Origin: Maricaulis sp965242785
Lineage (GTDB): Bacteria; Pseudomonadota; Alphaproteobacteria; Caulobacterales; Maricaulaceae
NCBI GenBank assembly: GCA_965242785.1
Contig: CBDETA010000004.1
Span: 992,001-1,056,000 of the forward strand
Reading direction: 5' to 3'
Length of the DNA: 64,000 bases
Shown here piece by piece: positions 31,973 to 41,193 of this stretch (position 1 is its first letter; each line of letters opens with the position of its first letter). Position numbers and translations under genes: made by a program. The notes under the pieces are model-generated. The model made no database searches. It saw nothing but the letters and a program-made list of their open reading frames with translations, and was not told where the DNA came from.

Positions 31973-34900
31973 CCCAACAATCCTGGAACGAGGCTCGCGT
32001 GCGGGCCGGATTGAGCGTGCTCGAAGGCACGGGCCTGTGGCGGCCCGAGGATGAACGCGATGCCTGCGGTGTCGGTCTGATCGCCGACATGAAGGGCAAG
32101 GCGCGGCGCGAGATTGTCGAACTGGCCATCGCCGCGCTGAAAGCGGTCTGGCACCGCGGTGCGGTGGATGCTGATGGCAAGACCGGCGACGGGGCTGGCC
32201 TGAGGGTCGGTGTACCCCAGGACTTCTTCAAGGCCGCTGTGGCGCGCACCGGTCACGAGCCGGAACGCGGCGATGTCATCGTCGGCATGATCTTCCTGCC
32301 GCGCACCGATTTTGCGGCCCGCGAACGTGCACGCGCGATCATCGAGGCGGAAATCCTGCGCGAGGGGTTTGCCTTCTACGGCTGGCGCCAGCCGCCGATC
32401 GACACATCCGTGCTGGGTGACAAGGCGCGGGCGACGTTGCCGGAAATCGAGCAGGTGCTGTTCCGCGATCCCAAGGGCCGCGATATCGAGACGGTCGAGC
32501 GCATGCTCTACATCGTGCGCCGACGCATCGAGCGGCGGGCGCGCGAGGAAAACCTGCGCGACACCTATGTCTGCTCGCTCTCCTCGCGCGACATCATCTA
32601 CAAGGGCCTGTTCCGGGCCGAGGATATCGACGCCTTCTACCGGGACCTGCAGGACCCGGCCTTCGTGTCGCCCTTTGCCATCTTCCACCAGCGCTATTCC
32701 ACCAACACCTTCCCGGAATGGCGCCTGGCCCAGCCATTCCGGATGCTGGCGCATAATGGCGAGATCAACACGATCCGCGGCAATATCAACTGGATGAAGA
32801 GCCACGAGGTCCACATCGCCGAGACCGCCTTCCCGGGCGATGAGCGCGATGTGAAACCGGTGATCCAGCCGGGCGCGTCCGACAGTGCGGCGCTGGACCA
32901 GGCGTTTGAAATCCTGGTGCGGGCCGGACGGTCGGCGCCGATGACCAAGACGATCCTGATCCCGGAAGCCTGGTCCAAGCGGGCCGAGGTGATGCCCGAT
33001 GAATGGGCGCGGATGTATGAATACTGCAACGCGGTCATGGAGCCCTGGGACGGGCCGGCGGCGATTGCCGCCTTTGATGGCCGCTGGGCTATTGCCGGCA
33101 TGGACCGCAATGGCTTGCGTCCGATGCGCTATGCAACGACCAAGGACGGCATTCTCGTCGCCGGGTCGGAAACCGGCATGGCGCCGATCAACCAGGACCA
33201 GGTGGTCGAGCGCGGCCAGATCACGCCGGGCCGCCTGATCGCCCTGGATATCGAGGAAGGCCGCTTCTATCGCGAGCACGAGATCCTGGACGAGCTGAGC
33301 GAGCAGCATCCCTACAAGCGCTGGCTGGGCGAGATGGAGGACATCGAGCCCGTGATCGGCCCGGGGCCGGAACCGCAGGTGCTGAGCGATGCCCTTCGGA
33401 CCCGTCATCAGGCTGCAGCGGGTTTCACCTTCGAGGGCATCGAGCTGGTGCTCAACGCCATGGCCGAGGACGGCAAGGAAGCCGTCGGTTCGATGGGGGA
33501 TGACGCCCCTCTGGCAGTGCTGTCGGAGACCTATCGTCCGCTGTCGCACTTCTTCCGGCAGAATTTCTCGCAGGTCACCAACCCGCCGATCGACCCCCTG
33601 CGCGAAGGCCGCGTGATGGGGCTGAAGACCCGGTTTCGAAATCTGGGGAATATCCTGGCCCAGGGCGAGGCGCGCGCTTCGGTCCTGGTGCTCGACAGCC
33701 CGATCCTGACCAATGGCGCCTATGAACGCTGGCGCGAGCACATGGGTGGTGCGGTCAAGGAGATCGACTGCCTGCTGGTCGCCGAGAAGGCGAGCGGCAA
33801 TGGCGCGGCGCTGCGCAAAGCGCTGGATGCGGTCATTGCGGAAGCCGTTGCGGCGGTCCGTGACGGGGCCGCCCACCTTGTGCTGACCGATCACCGTCAG
33901 GACGCCAAGCGCGTGGGCCTGCCGATGATCCTGGTCGCCGGAGCCGTGCACTCGACCCTGACGCGCGAGGGCCTGCGCAATCTCTGCTCGCTCAATGTGC
34001 GGGCGGCCGAGTGTTTTGATGCTCACTACGCCGCGGTCCTGGTCGGCCTGGGGGCCACCACGGTGAACCCCTATCTGGCCTTTGACACGATCACCGCTGA
34101 TCGTGATGCCGTGGGCGGTGACGCTTGGGCGTGCCAGCGCGCCAAGCGGCTGAAGGATGCGCTGGACGGCGGTCTGTTGAAGATCCTGTCCAAGATGGGC
34201 ATTTCCATCATCTCTTCCTATCGCGGCGGCTGCAATTTCGAGGTTCTGGGACTGTCCCGGGCGCTGGTGGAAGCCTATCTGCCGGGCGTGGTCAGCCGGA
34301 TCTCCGGTATCGGCCTGCCGGGACTGGAAGCGCGCACGCTGGACCTGCACCGCAAGGCCTGGGCGGGCCCCGAAGCGCGCCTGCAAATCGGCGGCTTCTA
34401 TCGCCAGCGCGCCACCGGCGACCGCCATGCCCTGTCAGCCAAGGTGATCACCGAGCTGCAGGCCGCGGTTCGCAATAATGACGCCGAAGCCTGGAAACGC
34501 TATCGCGAGGCGGTGGAGAGCCAGGGGCCGATCCAGCTGCGCGACCTGATCGACATGCGCAAGCTGGGGCCGTCCATCGGGCTGGACCGGGTGGAGTCCA
34601 TCAATGGCATCCGTCGGCGCTTTGTCACGCCGGGCATGTCGCTGGGGGCGCTGTCGCCGGAGGCGCATGGCGCGCTGAATGTGGCGATGAACCGGATCGG
34701 CGCGAAATCGGTGTCCGGCGAAGGCGGGGAAGACCCGGTCCGCTACAAGCCGATGCCGAATGGCGACAACATGAACTCGGCGGTCAAGCAGATCGCCTCG
34801 GGGCGTTTCGGCGTCACGGCAGAATATCTCAACCAGTGCCGCGAGTTCGAGATCAAGGTGGCCCAGGGCGCCAAGCCCGGCGAGGGCGGCCAGCTGCCCG

Positions 34901-36501
34901 GCTTCAAGGTCACCGAATTCATTGCGCGCATGCGCCATGCGACGCCGGGTGTCAGCCTGATCTCGCCGCCGCCGCACCATGACATCTATTCGATCGAAGA
35001 CCTGGCGCAGCTGATCTACGATCTCAAGCAGATCAATCCCAAGGCAAGGGTCGGTGTGAAACTGGTCGCGGCCGCTGGTGTCGGCGCCGTGGCTGCCGGT
35101 GTCGCCAAGGCCAATGCGGACATCATCAATATTTCCGGTTCGGTCGGCGGGACGGGTGCTGCCGCACTGACGTCGATCAAGTTTGCCGGTGGCCCGCTGG
35201 AGCTCGGCCTGGCCGAGGCGCACCAGATGCTCTCGCTCAACGGCCTGCGCGACCGCGTGACGCTGCGCGCCGATGGTGGCATCCGCACCGGCCGCGACAT
35301 CGTCATCGCTGCCATGCTGGGCGCTGAAGAGTTCGGGATCGGCACGGCCTCGCTGATTGCGCTGGGCTGTCTGATGGTCCGCCAGTGCCATTCCAATACC
35401 TGCCCGGTCGGTGTGTGCACACAGGATGATGATTTGCGCGCCCGGTTCGGCGGTTTCCCCGATCATGTGGTTAATCTGATGACCTTCCTGGCCCAGGATG
35501 TACGCGAAACGCTGGGCCGTCTCGGCGCAACCTCGCTGGAGGATGTCATCGGGCGCGCCGATCTTCTGACCCAGGTATCGCGGGGGTCCGAAGCGCTGGA
35601 TGATCTCGACCTGTCGGCGATCATGTCGCGCGCCGACGCGGTTGAACGCCCGGCTCGATCCACGCGCTCCCAGCGTAATGAGGTCGCGCCCAGCCTGGAT
35701 GAACAGATCATCGTCGATGCTGCGCCGGCTTTTGACCGCGGCGAGAAGATGCAGCTCGACTATGGCGTCAAGAACACGGATCGCGCTGTGGGTACGCGCA
35801 CCTCGTCCGAGATCGTCTCCCGCTTCGGCGCGGACGGTCTGGGTGAGAATCATCTGACGCTGCGTCTGCGCGGCTCGGCCGGGCAGTCGCTGGGAGCCTT
35901 TGCGGCCCGGGGGCTGCGCATCGAACTGGACGGGGATGCCAATGACTATGTCGGCAAGGGCCTGTCCGGCGCGACGCTGGTGGTGCGGCCCTATGGCGGA
36001 GCCAGCGCGTCCAACCAGGATCATTCGGTGATCGGCAATACCTGCCTTTACGGCGCAACGTCGGGCCGCCTGTTCGCGGCCGGCCGGGCCGGACAGCGCT
36101 TTGCCGTGCGCAATTCGGGCGCGGAGACCGTGATCGAGGGCTGCGGCACCAATGGCTGCGAATACATGACCGGCGGTACGGCCGTGATCCTCGGCGCGGT
36201 GGGCGACAATTTCGCGGCCGGCATGACCGGCGGTGATGCCTTCGTCTACGACCCGGATCGCCGTCTGGACGCCCGGCTCAACCCGGAAACGGTGCTGGTT
36301 TTCGATCTGGAAGGAGAGGCCGAGCAGAAATGCCGGGCCCTGATCGAGACACATGCCCAGGCAACCGGATCCTTCGTGGCCCAGCGTCTGCTGGCGTCCT
36401 GGGAGAGCGTGCGGGGAGACTTCGTCCACCTGCGCGGTGCCGAGGTGGTCAAGCGCGAGCGGGCCCGGCTTCAGCCGGCCAATGAGAACCGGTCGGCCTG
36501 A
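31969..36501 (+). CDS. gltB: Glutamate synthase large subunit
   Basis: A 1510-residue enzyme that uses glutamine and 2-oxoglutarate to form two glutamates. An N-terminal propeptide of about 32 residues precedes the catalytic Cys33 (DACGVGLIAD), as in type II amidotransferases. Then come the central domain, the FMN/2-oxoglutarate synthase domain with GEGGEDPVRYKPM, the 3Fe-4S motif CLMVRQCHSNTCPVGVCTQ, and the C-terminal beta-helix with GCGTNGCEYMTGGTAV. ATG 31969 overlaps the gltD stop. Length and domain order are normal. Confidence 0.97.
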   Translation: MTQQSWNEARVRAGLSVLEGTGLWRPEDERDACGVGLIADMKGKARREIVELAIAALKAVWHRGAVDADGKTGDGAGLRVGVPQDFFKAAVARTGHEPERGDVIVGMIFLPRTDFAARERARAIIEAEILREGFAFYGWRQPPIDTSVLGDKARATLPEIEQVLFRDPKGRDIETVERMLYIVRRRIERRAREENLRDTYVCSLSSRDIIYKGLFRAEDIDAFYRDLQDPAFVSPFAIFHQRYSTNTFPEWRLAQPFRMLAHNGEINTIRGNINWMKSHEVHIAETAFPGDERDVKPVIQPGASDSAALDQAFEILVRAGRSAPMTKTILIPEAWSKRAEVMPDEWARMYEYCNAVMEPWDGPAAIAAFDGRWAIAGMDRNGLRPMRYATTKDGILVAGSETGMAPINQDQVVERGQITPGRLIALDIEEGRFYREHEILDELSEQHPYKRWLGEMEDIEPVIGPGPEPQVLSDALRTRHQAAAGFTFEGIELVLNAMAEDGKEAVGSMGDDAPLAVLSETYRPLSHFFRQNFSQVTNPPIDPLREGRVMGLKTRFRNLGNILAQGEARASVLVLDSPILTNGAYERWREHMGGAVKEIDCLLVAEKASGNGAALRKALDAVIAEAVAAVRDGAAHLVLTDHRQDAKRVGLPMILVAGAVHSTLTREGLRNLCSLNVRAAECFDAHYAAVLVGLGATTVNPYLAFDTITADRDAVGGDAWACQRAKRLKDALDGGLLKILSKMGISIISSYRGGCNFEVLGLSRALVEAYLPGVVSRISGIGLPGLEARTLDLHRKAWAGPEARLQIGGFYRQRATGDRHALSAKVITELQAAVRNNDAEAWKRYREAVESQGPIQLRDLIDMRKLGPSIGLDRVESINGIRRRFVTPGMSLGALSPEAHGALNVAMNRIGAKSVSGEGGEDPVRYKPMPNGDNMNSAVKQIASGRFGVTAEYLNQCREFEIKVAQGAKPGEGGQLPGFKVTEFIARMRHATPGVSLISPPPHHDIYSIEDLAQLIYDLKQINPKARVGVKLVAAAGVGAVAAGVAKANADIINISGSVGGTGAAALTSIKFAGGPLELGLAEAHQMLSLNGLRDRVTLRADGGIRTGRDIVIAAMLGAEEFGIGTASLIALGCLMVRQCHSNTCPVGVCTQDDDLRARFGGFPDHVVNLMTFLAQDVRETLGRLGATSLEDVIGRADLLTQVSRGSEALDDLDLSAIMSRADAVERPARSTRSQRNEVAPSLDEQIIVDAAPAFDRGEKMQLDYGVKNTDRAVGTRTSSEIVSRFGADGLGENHLTLRLRGSAGQSLGAFAARGLRIELDGDANDYVGKGLSGATLVVRPYGGASASNQDHSVIGNTCLYGATSGRLFAAGRAGQRFAVRNSGAETVIEGCGTNGCEYMTGGTAVILGAVGDNFAAGMTGGDAFVYDPDRRLDARLNPETVLVFDLEGEAEQKCRALIETHAQATGSFVAQRLLASWESVRGDFVHLRGAEVVKRERARLQPANENRSA

Positions 36502-36513
36502 CGAAAACCTGTA

Positions 36514-36526
36514 TTGCAGTGCAGCA
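36514..36526. promoter_or_regulatory. TTGCNNTGCAGC motif, copy 4 (ppa upstream)
   Basis: TTGCAGTGCAGCA, an exact 13-base match to the amtB upstream copy. It lies in the 89-base gap between gltB and ppa, 64 bases before the ppa start. Confidence 0.45.
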
Positions 36527-36590
36527 AGGGCATTGGTTCCGGGGCGCTTACAGCGTATGAGAGCGCACGACTTGTTGCGAGGAGCGTCCC

Positions 36591-37124
36591 ATGCGGATCG
36601 ACAAAATTTCCGCGGGTAACAACCCGCCCGAGGACATCAATGTCATCATCGAGGTTCCGGTCGGCGGCCAGCCGGTCAAGTACGAGATGGACAAGGATGC
36701 CGGGACCCTGTTCGTCGACCGCTATCTGCACACGCCGATGAGCTATCCGTGCAATTACGGCTTCATGCCGCACACGCTGTCGGAAGATGGCGATCCGATC
36801 GACGTCATGATCATCGGCCACACCACGCTGGTGCCGGGCTGTGTCGTGCGCGCCCGTCCGATCGGCGTGCTGATGATGGAAGACGAGAGCGGCATGGACG
36901 AAAAGATCCTGGCCGTGCCGCACCACAAGCTTTCGCCGCTCTATGACAAGGTGAAGGAATACGGTGATGTGCCGGACCCGCAGATCATGCGCATCCAGCA
37001 CTTCTTCGAGCACTACAAGGACCTGGAGCCCAACAAGTGGGTGAAGGTGACCGGCTGGGGTGACTCCGAGAAGGCGCGCCAGCTGATCCTGGAATCGATC
37101 GAGCGCGCGAAGACCGACGCCTGA
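36591..37124 (+). CDS. ppa: Inorganic pyrophosphatase
   Basis: A 177-residue soluble family I pyrophosphatase hydrolysing PPi released by biosynthesis. The metal-binding signature EDGDPIDVMI lies near residue 65, preceded by YPCNYGFMPHTL, and Lys/Tyr active-site positions such as KYEMDK are present. Length is normal for the hexameric prokaryotic enzyme. ATG 36591 follows a GAGG site at about 8 bases. A bidirectional terminator follows. Confidence 0.97.
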   Translation: MRIDKISAGNNPPEDINVIIEVPVGGQPVKYEMDKDAGTLFVDRYLHTPMSYPCNYGFMPHTLSEDGDPIDVMIIGHTTLVPGCVVRARPIGVLMMEDESGMDEKILAVPHHKLSPLYDKVKEYGDVPDPQIMRIQHFFEHYKDLEPNKWVKVTGWGDSEKARQLILESIERAKTDA

Positions 37125-37148
37125 CGCGATCTCGATTGCCGGACCTGG

Positions 37149-37179
37149 AAAACGGGCGTCCACACGGGCGCCCGTTTTT
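37149..37179. terminator. Bidirectional terminator between ppa and the SDR gene
   Basis: AAAACGGGCG pairs with CGCCCGTTTT around a 10-base loop, with A- and T-runs at both ends, so it can stop transcripts from both convergent genes. Confidence 0.85.
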
Positions 37180-37188
37180 GATTCCGGC

Positions 37189-37983
37189 TCAGCTGACGGT
37201 GTAGTTCATCGCCAGGCGGCCGCCATCGGCATAGATGGTGGTGCCGGTGATATAGCTGGCATCGCGGGAGGCCAGGAAGGACGCGACGGACGCGACTTCG
37301 TCCGGGTCCCCGATGCGCTGCAGCGGCGTGCGCGACATGATCTTGGCGATGGCGGCAGGATTGTCGTTCACCGATTTGAGCACGTCGGTATTGATGCTGC
37401 CCGGCCCGATCGCATTGACGCGGATGCCATGCTTGGCCAGGGCCAGGGCCATCGACTTGGTCATCTGGTTGATCGCGCCCTTCGTGGTGCAATAGGCCAG
37501 CTGGTCCGGGATCGCCATGACGCCATTGACCGAGGACATGTTGATGATCGAATAGCGCCGGCGCACATCCTCGGCGCGCTCTCCGGCCTCTTCGATCTGG
37601 TCGACCATCTGGCGTGCGGTTTCCCGGGCGACCAGGAAGGACCCGCGCAGATTGACGCCGATCACCTTGTCAAAATCGCTCTCCGACAGGTCGAGAATGT
37701 CGCCCTTGGCGACGATGCCGGCATTGTTGACCAGAACGTCGACACGGTCGAAGGCCGAGCGGGTCTCCGAGAGGAGATTGTTGACCGACAGGCGGTCGGA
37801 CACGTCGCAGGCGACGAAGAGGGCTTTTTCCTTCTCCGATCCCAATTCTTCGGCCAGCGCTTCTCCGGCTTCGCGATCGATATCGGCGATCACGACCAGG
37901 AAACCGTCCTCGGACAGGCGGCGGGCACAAGCCTTGCCGATGCCGTTTGCTCCGCCGGTGATGATGGCGACCCTGTCACCCAT
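37189..37983 (-). CDS. Short-chain dehydrogenase/reductase
   Basis: A 264-residue classical SDR. It has the dinucleotide motif TGGANGIG (9-16), the NNAG motif (VLVNNAGIVAKG), the catalytic Ser in NMSSVNGVM, and Tyr-Lys in AYCTTKGA, and the C-terminal YITGTTIYADGG. Asp in VVIADID suggests NAD(H) rather than NADP(H) preference. The closest named subgroup would be 3-oxoacyl-ACP reductase/glucose dehydrogenase-like, but substrate is not evident from sequence or neighbours. Confidence 0.88.
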   Translation of the reverse strand: MGDRVAIITGGANGIGKACARRLSEDGFLVVIADIDREAGEALAEELGSEKEKALFVACDVSDRLSVNNLLSETRSAFDRVDVLVNNAGIVAKGDILDLSESDFDKVIGVNLRGSFLVARETARQMVDQIEEAGERAEDVRRRYSIINMSSVNGVMAIPDQLAYCTTKGAINQMTKSMALALAKHGIRVNAIGPGSINTDVLKSVNDNPAAIAKIMSRTPLQRIGDPDEVASVASFLASRDASYITGTTIYADGGRLAMNYTVS

Positions 37984-38095
37984 GATGCATTCCTCTCAGC
38001 CTGGGACCCGATTGCGGTCGCGCAGAGCTTGCACGAGCCGCCCGGCGTTGCAATGGCCGGGCGTGAACTGGCCGCCAGTTGGTTGCCGGCATCGC

Positions 38096-38959
38096 TTATG
38101 GGTTCTGAGTGCGTTCGTAGTCTTCGACAATTTCCGGATCATCCGGTGAGAGCTGCCAGGCCCGTCGATAGAGGGGCAAAGCCTCGTCGAGGCGCCCGAG
38201 TGCCTCCAGAGCGGCGGCATGGGAATGCACGATGGCGCCGCTCTCCGGCTCAAGCGCCACGGCCTGTTCGCACAGCGGCAGGGCGGTCTGAGCGCGGCCA
38301 TCCTGGATCAGCGTCCAGCACAACATGTTCAGCGTCATGCCGTTTTCCGGTTCGAGCTCGACGGCCCGGCGGGCATCCTCGACGGCAGCCGACGTCATGC
38401 CGGCATCGAGCAGGGCGCTGGAGCGATTGATCCAGGCTCCCATCCAGTCCGGCTGCAGGCGGACCACGCGGTCATAGGCCACGACGGCATCGGCCGGCCG
38501 GTTCATGTCCTGGTAGATGATGCCAAGCGTGAGCTGGGTCATCACGTCATCAGGCATGGCCGCAGCGGCGCGCCGGATATCGCTGAGTGCGCCTTCAAGC
38601 TGGCCCAATTCCGCGCGCGCGATTCCACGATTGCGCCACAAGGTTGGTTCGACCATTTCGGCCTGCTGCGTGTCGACGATGGCGAAGGCAAAATTGTGGG
38701 CCGACAAAGCCTCTTCATAGCGCTGCTCGGCCAGATAGGCCGCGCCTAGAGCGGCATAGACCCCGATCTCTTCGTCCGGATCCAGTTCCGCGCTTCCAAG
38801 GCAGGACTGTAGCAGGTCCACGGCGCCGGCCGCATCTCCGCTCTCCAGGGCCAGACGGCCGGCATCACAGGGAGACATGGTCTTCTGGCTCCACCCGGCG
38901 GGCGTCGTGGCCAGGGCCGTCACCAGGACAAGTGCGAAACCGGACAGGATGCGGTGCAT
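38096..38959 (-). CDS. Secreted TPR-repeat protein
   Basis: A 287-residue protein with a signal peptide (MHRILSGFALVLVTALATTPAGWSQ-like, cleavage near residue 25) and about five or six tetratricopeptide repeats between residues 60 and 280, visible as helical pairs with A-x-x-x-G/Y-x-x-x-x-A/P spacing (EQRYEEALSAHNFAF, NRPADAVVAYDRVVRLQPD, GRLDEALPLYRRAWQLSPDD). Likely a periplasmic or membrane-attached scaffold for protein contacts. Its partner is unknown; it lies 112 bases upstream of the SDR in the same direction. Confidence 0.85.
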   Translation of the reverse strand: MHRILSGFALVLVTALATTPAGWSQKTMSPCDAGRLALESGDAAGAVDLLQSCLGSAELDPDEEIGVYAALGAAYLAEQRYEEALSAHNFAFAIVDTQQAEMVEPTLWRNRGIARAELGQLEGALSDIRRAAAAMPDDVMTQLTLGIIYQDMNRPADAVVAYDRVVRLQPDWMGAWINRSSALLDAGMTSAAVEDARRAVELEPENGMTLNMLCWTLIQDGRAQTALPLCEQAVALEPESGAIVHSHAAALEALGRLDEALPLYRRAWQLSPDDPEIVEDYERTQNP

Positions 38960-38995
38960 TCAAAACTCCCTGCTTTCCCCGCCAGTGTAACCTGC

Positions 38996-39020
38996 AAAAA
39001 GGGCGGCCCGGAAGCCGCCC
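38996..39020 (-). terminator. Terminator of the minus-strand DUF465 gene
   Basis: GGGCGGC (39001-39007) pairs with GCCGCCC (39014-39020); on the minus strand the hairpin is followed by TTTTT. It lies 25 bases beyond the DUF465 stop. Confidence 0.85.
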
Positions 39021-39044
39021 TGATGCAAAGCGATGTTTGATCGA

Positions 39045-39233
39045 TCATTCAGCCAATTCGCCCTGTACGGACAATCGGAGCTGTTCGATCTGTTCCTTAA
39101 TTCGAAGCTTTTGCTTCTTGAGGCTGGCCACTTCCAGAGAGTCCGCGGAGGAATGCTTGCTAAGCTCGTCGAGCTGGGTATCCAGGCGCGTGTGACGGGC
39201 GTCGAGCTCACGAATGCGGGCTGCGATGGACAT
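39045..39233 (-). CDS. DUF465 (YdcH-like) small coiled-coil protein
   Basis: A 62-residue helical protein. The pattern RIRELDARHTRLDTQLDEL followed by VASLKKQKLRIKEQIEQL is the DUF465/YdcH signature. Such proteins are common, often in pairs, in Alphaproteobacteria; function is unknown. It is divergent from ubiX, and a second DUF465 gene lies on the other side of ubiX. Confidence 0.87.
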   Translation of the reverse strand: MSIAARIRELDARHTRLDTQLDELSKHSSADSLEVASLKKQKLRIKEQIEQLRLSVQGELAE

Positions 39234-39319
39234 GGATCGTCTCCTCTACTGGTATGGGACCCTCGATTGAAGCACGTTCCCGCACTATGTCTACTCACGA
39301 AACGTTTCGAGGTTTTGGA

Positions 39320-39919
39320 ATGGTAAATCCGAACCAGGGTGAGGACCGGCTGATTGTCGGGGTTTCGGGAGCTTCCGGGATCGTTTTCGGCATCCAGGCC
39401 TTGCGCGCCCTCAAGACGCTTGGCGTCGAAAGCCATCTGGTCGCGTCCAAAGCCGCCGAAATGACACTGGGTTATGAGACCGACATGTCGATCCGGGACT
39501 TCCGCGGCTTGGCCGACCATGTCTACAAGATGCCCGATGTCGGCGCGCCGATCGCCTCCGGCTCATTCCGTACGCGCGGCATGTTGATTGCCCCCTGTTC
39601 GGTCCGGACCATGTCGGAAATTGCCACGGGCGTGACGTCCAGCCTGCTCACACGGGCCGCCGATGTCGTGCTGAAGGAGCGCCGCCGGCTGGTCCTGATG
39701 GTGCGCGAGACGCCTTTCCATCTCGGACATATCCGGACGATGGAAACCCTGACCGAAATGGGGGCGGTGATCTGCCCGCCCCTGCCGGCCTTCTACGCGA
39801 AACCGAAGACGATCGAAGACCTCGTTGATCAGTCGGTCGGGCGAGCGCTTGATCTTTTCGGCCTCGACTGGGATGCCACGCGCCGCTGGGGCGAGGATCT
39901 GGAAGGTGGGCGCCGCTAG
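39320..39919 (+). CDS. ubiX: Flavin prenyltransferase
   Basis: A 199-residue enzyme that makes prenylated FMN, the cofactor of UbiD decarboxylase in ubiquinone synthesis. The start IVGVSGASGIVFGIQALRAL, the motif ASGSFRTRGMLIAPCSVRTMSEIA and the region RLVLMVRETPFHLGHIRTM match UbiX/Pad1 active-site segments. ATG 39320 is chosen for GAGG 7 bases upstream; ATG 39287 would add 11 unconserved residues. ubiD is not in the window. Confidence 0.95.
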   Translation: MVNPNQGEDRLIVGVSGASGIVFGIQALRALKTLGVESHLVASKAAEMTLGYETDMSIRDFRGLADHVYKMPDVGAPIASGSFRTRGMLIAPCSVRTMSEIATGVTSSLLTRAADVVLKERRRLVLMVRETPFHLGHIRTMETLTEMGAVICPPLPAFYAKPKTIEDLVDQSVGRALDLFGLDWDATRRWGEDLEGGRR

Positions 39920-40079
39920 AGCGCCATTTACCCTTCGCGCATGCAGCGCCTCTTGCCCGTTTATTCACCGGACGAATGTCGCTACGATAGCGGTTTCGCC
40001 GACCGGCGCAGTCATGGACTGCTGCTTTCCTTCCGGCGAGCCTTGGACTTGTCCGAAAGAGAAAAGAGACGGCGCAGGG

Positions 40080-40292
40080 ATGGACGGGGTTTCTCCTGAA
40101 CAACAGGTCTTGCTGGACCAGCTTGCCGAGATGCGCAGGCAGCATGAGGCCTTGAATGCGGAAGTCGATGCGCTGACGGAGAATGGCGTCGTCGACCAGC
40201 TCAAGGTGGCGCGGCTGAAAAAAGAGAAGCTGCGTCTGAAAGACGAGATCGCCCGGATCGAGGATCTGATCACACCCGACATCATTGCCTAG
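40080..40292 (+). CDS. DUF465-family small protein, second copy
   Basis: A 70-residue helical protein with the same layout as the gene at 39045: an N-terminal helix (LLDQLAEMRRQHEALNAEVD), a short linker and a second helix VARLKKEKLRLKDEIARIEDL. A paralogue of that gene. It lies 160 bases after ubiX in the same direction. Its TAG stop shares CTAG with the convergent GGDEF gene. Confidence 0.83.
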   Translation: MDGVSPEQQVLLDQLAEMRRQHEALNAEVDALTENGVVDQLKVARLKKEKLRLKDEIARIEDLITPDIIA

Positions 40293-41077
40293 GCGCGACG
40301 GCGGGACTCCTCGCCTTTTTGTGCCTGCTTGCGGGCGTACATGGCCGCGTCGGCCTGGGCCATCGCCTCTTCAGCCTTGTTGCCTGCGCTGAGCTCCTGG
40401 CAGCCCCAGGCTGCGCCGACCTTCAGCTCGACACCCTTGTGCGAGAAGGGCGTGGTTTCGATGATCTCGACCAGCTCACGCGCTTTCATCTCGGCGCTGT
40501 CCTGGCCGGTGAGGGTCAGGACCAGGCCGAACTCGTCACCGCCCAATCGGCCAACAGCGTCGGTCTCGCGCACATGCGCGGTCAGCAGCTGAGCGACGTG
40601 ATGCAAGGCTTGATCGCCGGCCGCATGTCCGTACTCGTCATTGATCGCCTTGAACCCATTGAGATCCATATAGACCAGCGCCGAAGGCGCATTGTGGCGT
40701 TCGGCCAGGGCCAGGGCCTTGGAAACCTCGCGCAGGAAGGCGCGGCGGTTCAGGACCGGCAACAGGACATCGTGATCGGCCAGGGATTCCAGTTCCCGGA
40801 CCCGGCCGCGCAGGCGTTCGGTCTCGCGGCGCAGCTGGTCCACTTCGCCCATCAGCGACAGCAATGCACGCTGGACGTTCGGTGTCAGTTCGGCTTCCGG
40901 CACGCCCATGATCGATGTGGTGTCGCGCGGCTCCGATGCGGCGCTGGTCGCCGTTGATCCCGACGGTTTTTTCGCCGAGTCGGTCTTGCCGGTGCGGGAG
41001 ACATTCCCGCCTGAATTGAGGGGGCCGATACGCATGAGCCGGTCCAATTCGTTTCTGTTCTCGAACAGGCTGGACAC
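40289..41077 (-). CDS. GGDEF diguanylate cyclase
   Basis: A 262-residue soluble protein predicted to make cyclic di-GMP. The catalytic GGDEF is intact at residues 179-183, and an inhibitory I-site RxxD (RETD, 170-173) lies five residues before it, so product inhibition is likely. A coiled coil at about 72-100 precedes the domain and could drive dimerisation. Residues 1-60 are polar and disordered-looking with no sensor domain. The start is uncertain: GTG 41077 is used here, but ATG 41035 (MRIGPL) is possible. Confidence 0.9.
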   Translation of the reverse strand: MSSLFENRNELDRLMRIGPLNSGGNVSRTGKTDSAKKPSGSTATSAASEPRDTTSIMGVPEAELTPNVQRALLSLMGEVDQLRRETERLRGRVRELESLADHDVLLPVLNRRAFLREVSKALALAERHNAPSALVYMDLNGFKAINDEYGHAAGDQALHHVAQLLTAHVRETDAVGRLGGDEFGLVLTLTGQDSAEMKARELVEIIETTPFSHKGVELKVGAAWGCQELSAGNKAEEAMAQADAAMYARKQAQKGEESRRRA

Positions 41078-41193
41078 GTGTGGTTAAGAAACCCTCAAAT
41101 CCCAAAAGAATTGCCTTGCGTGACAGGCTATCTTGACCTTCGACGCGTGCAAGTTAAGGTCCCGCGCTTCCTTTTCTCCGCATGGGAAGCGTC

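Noticed and set aside
31948..36429. Two long minus-strand frames (826 and 664 codons) opposite gltB
   Set aside because: gltB on the plus strand is full length with all catalytic motifs; the opposite products are Arg/His/Gly-rich shadows.
41083..41097. CtrA-like site TTAA-N7-TCAA before the GGDEF gene
   Set aside because: One half-site deviates and the position is only a few bases from the assumed start; a single imperfect match is weak evidence.
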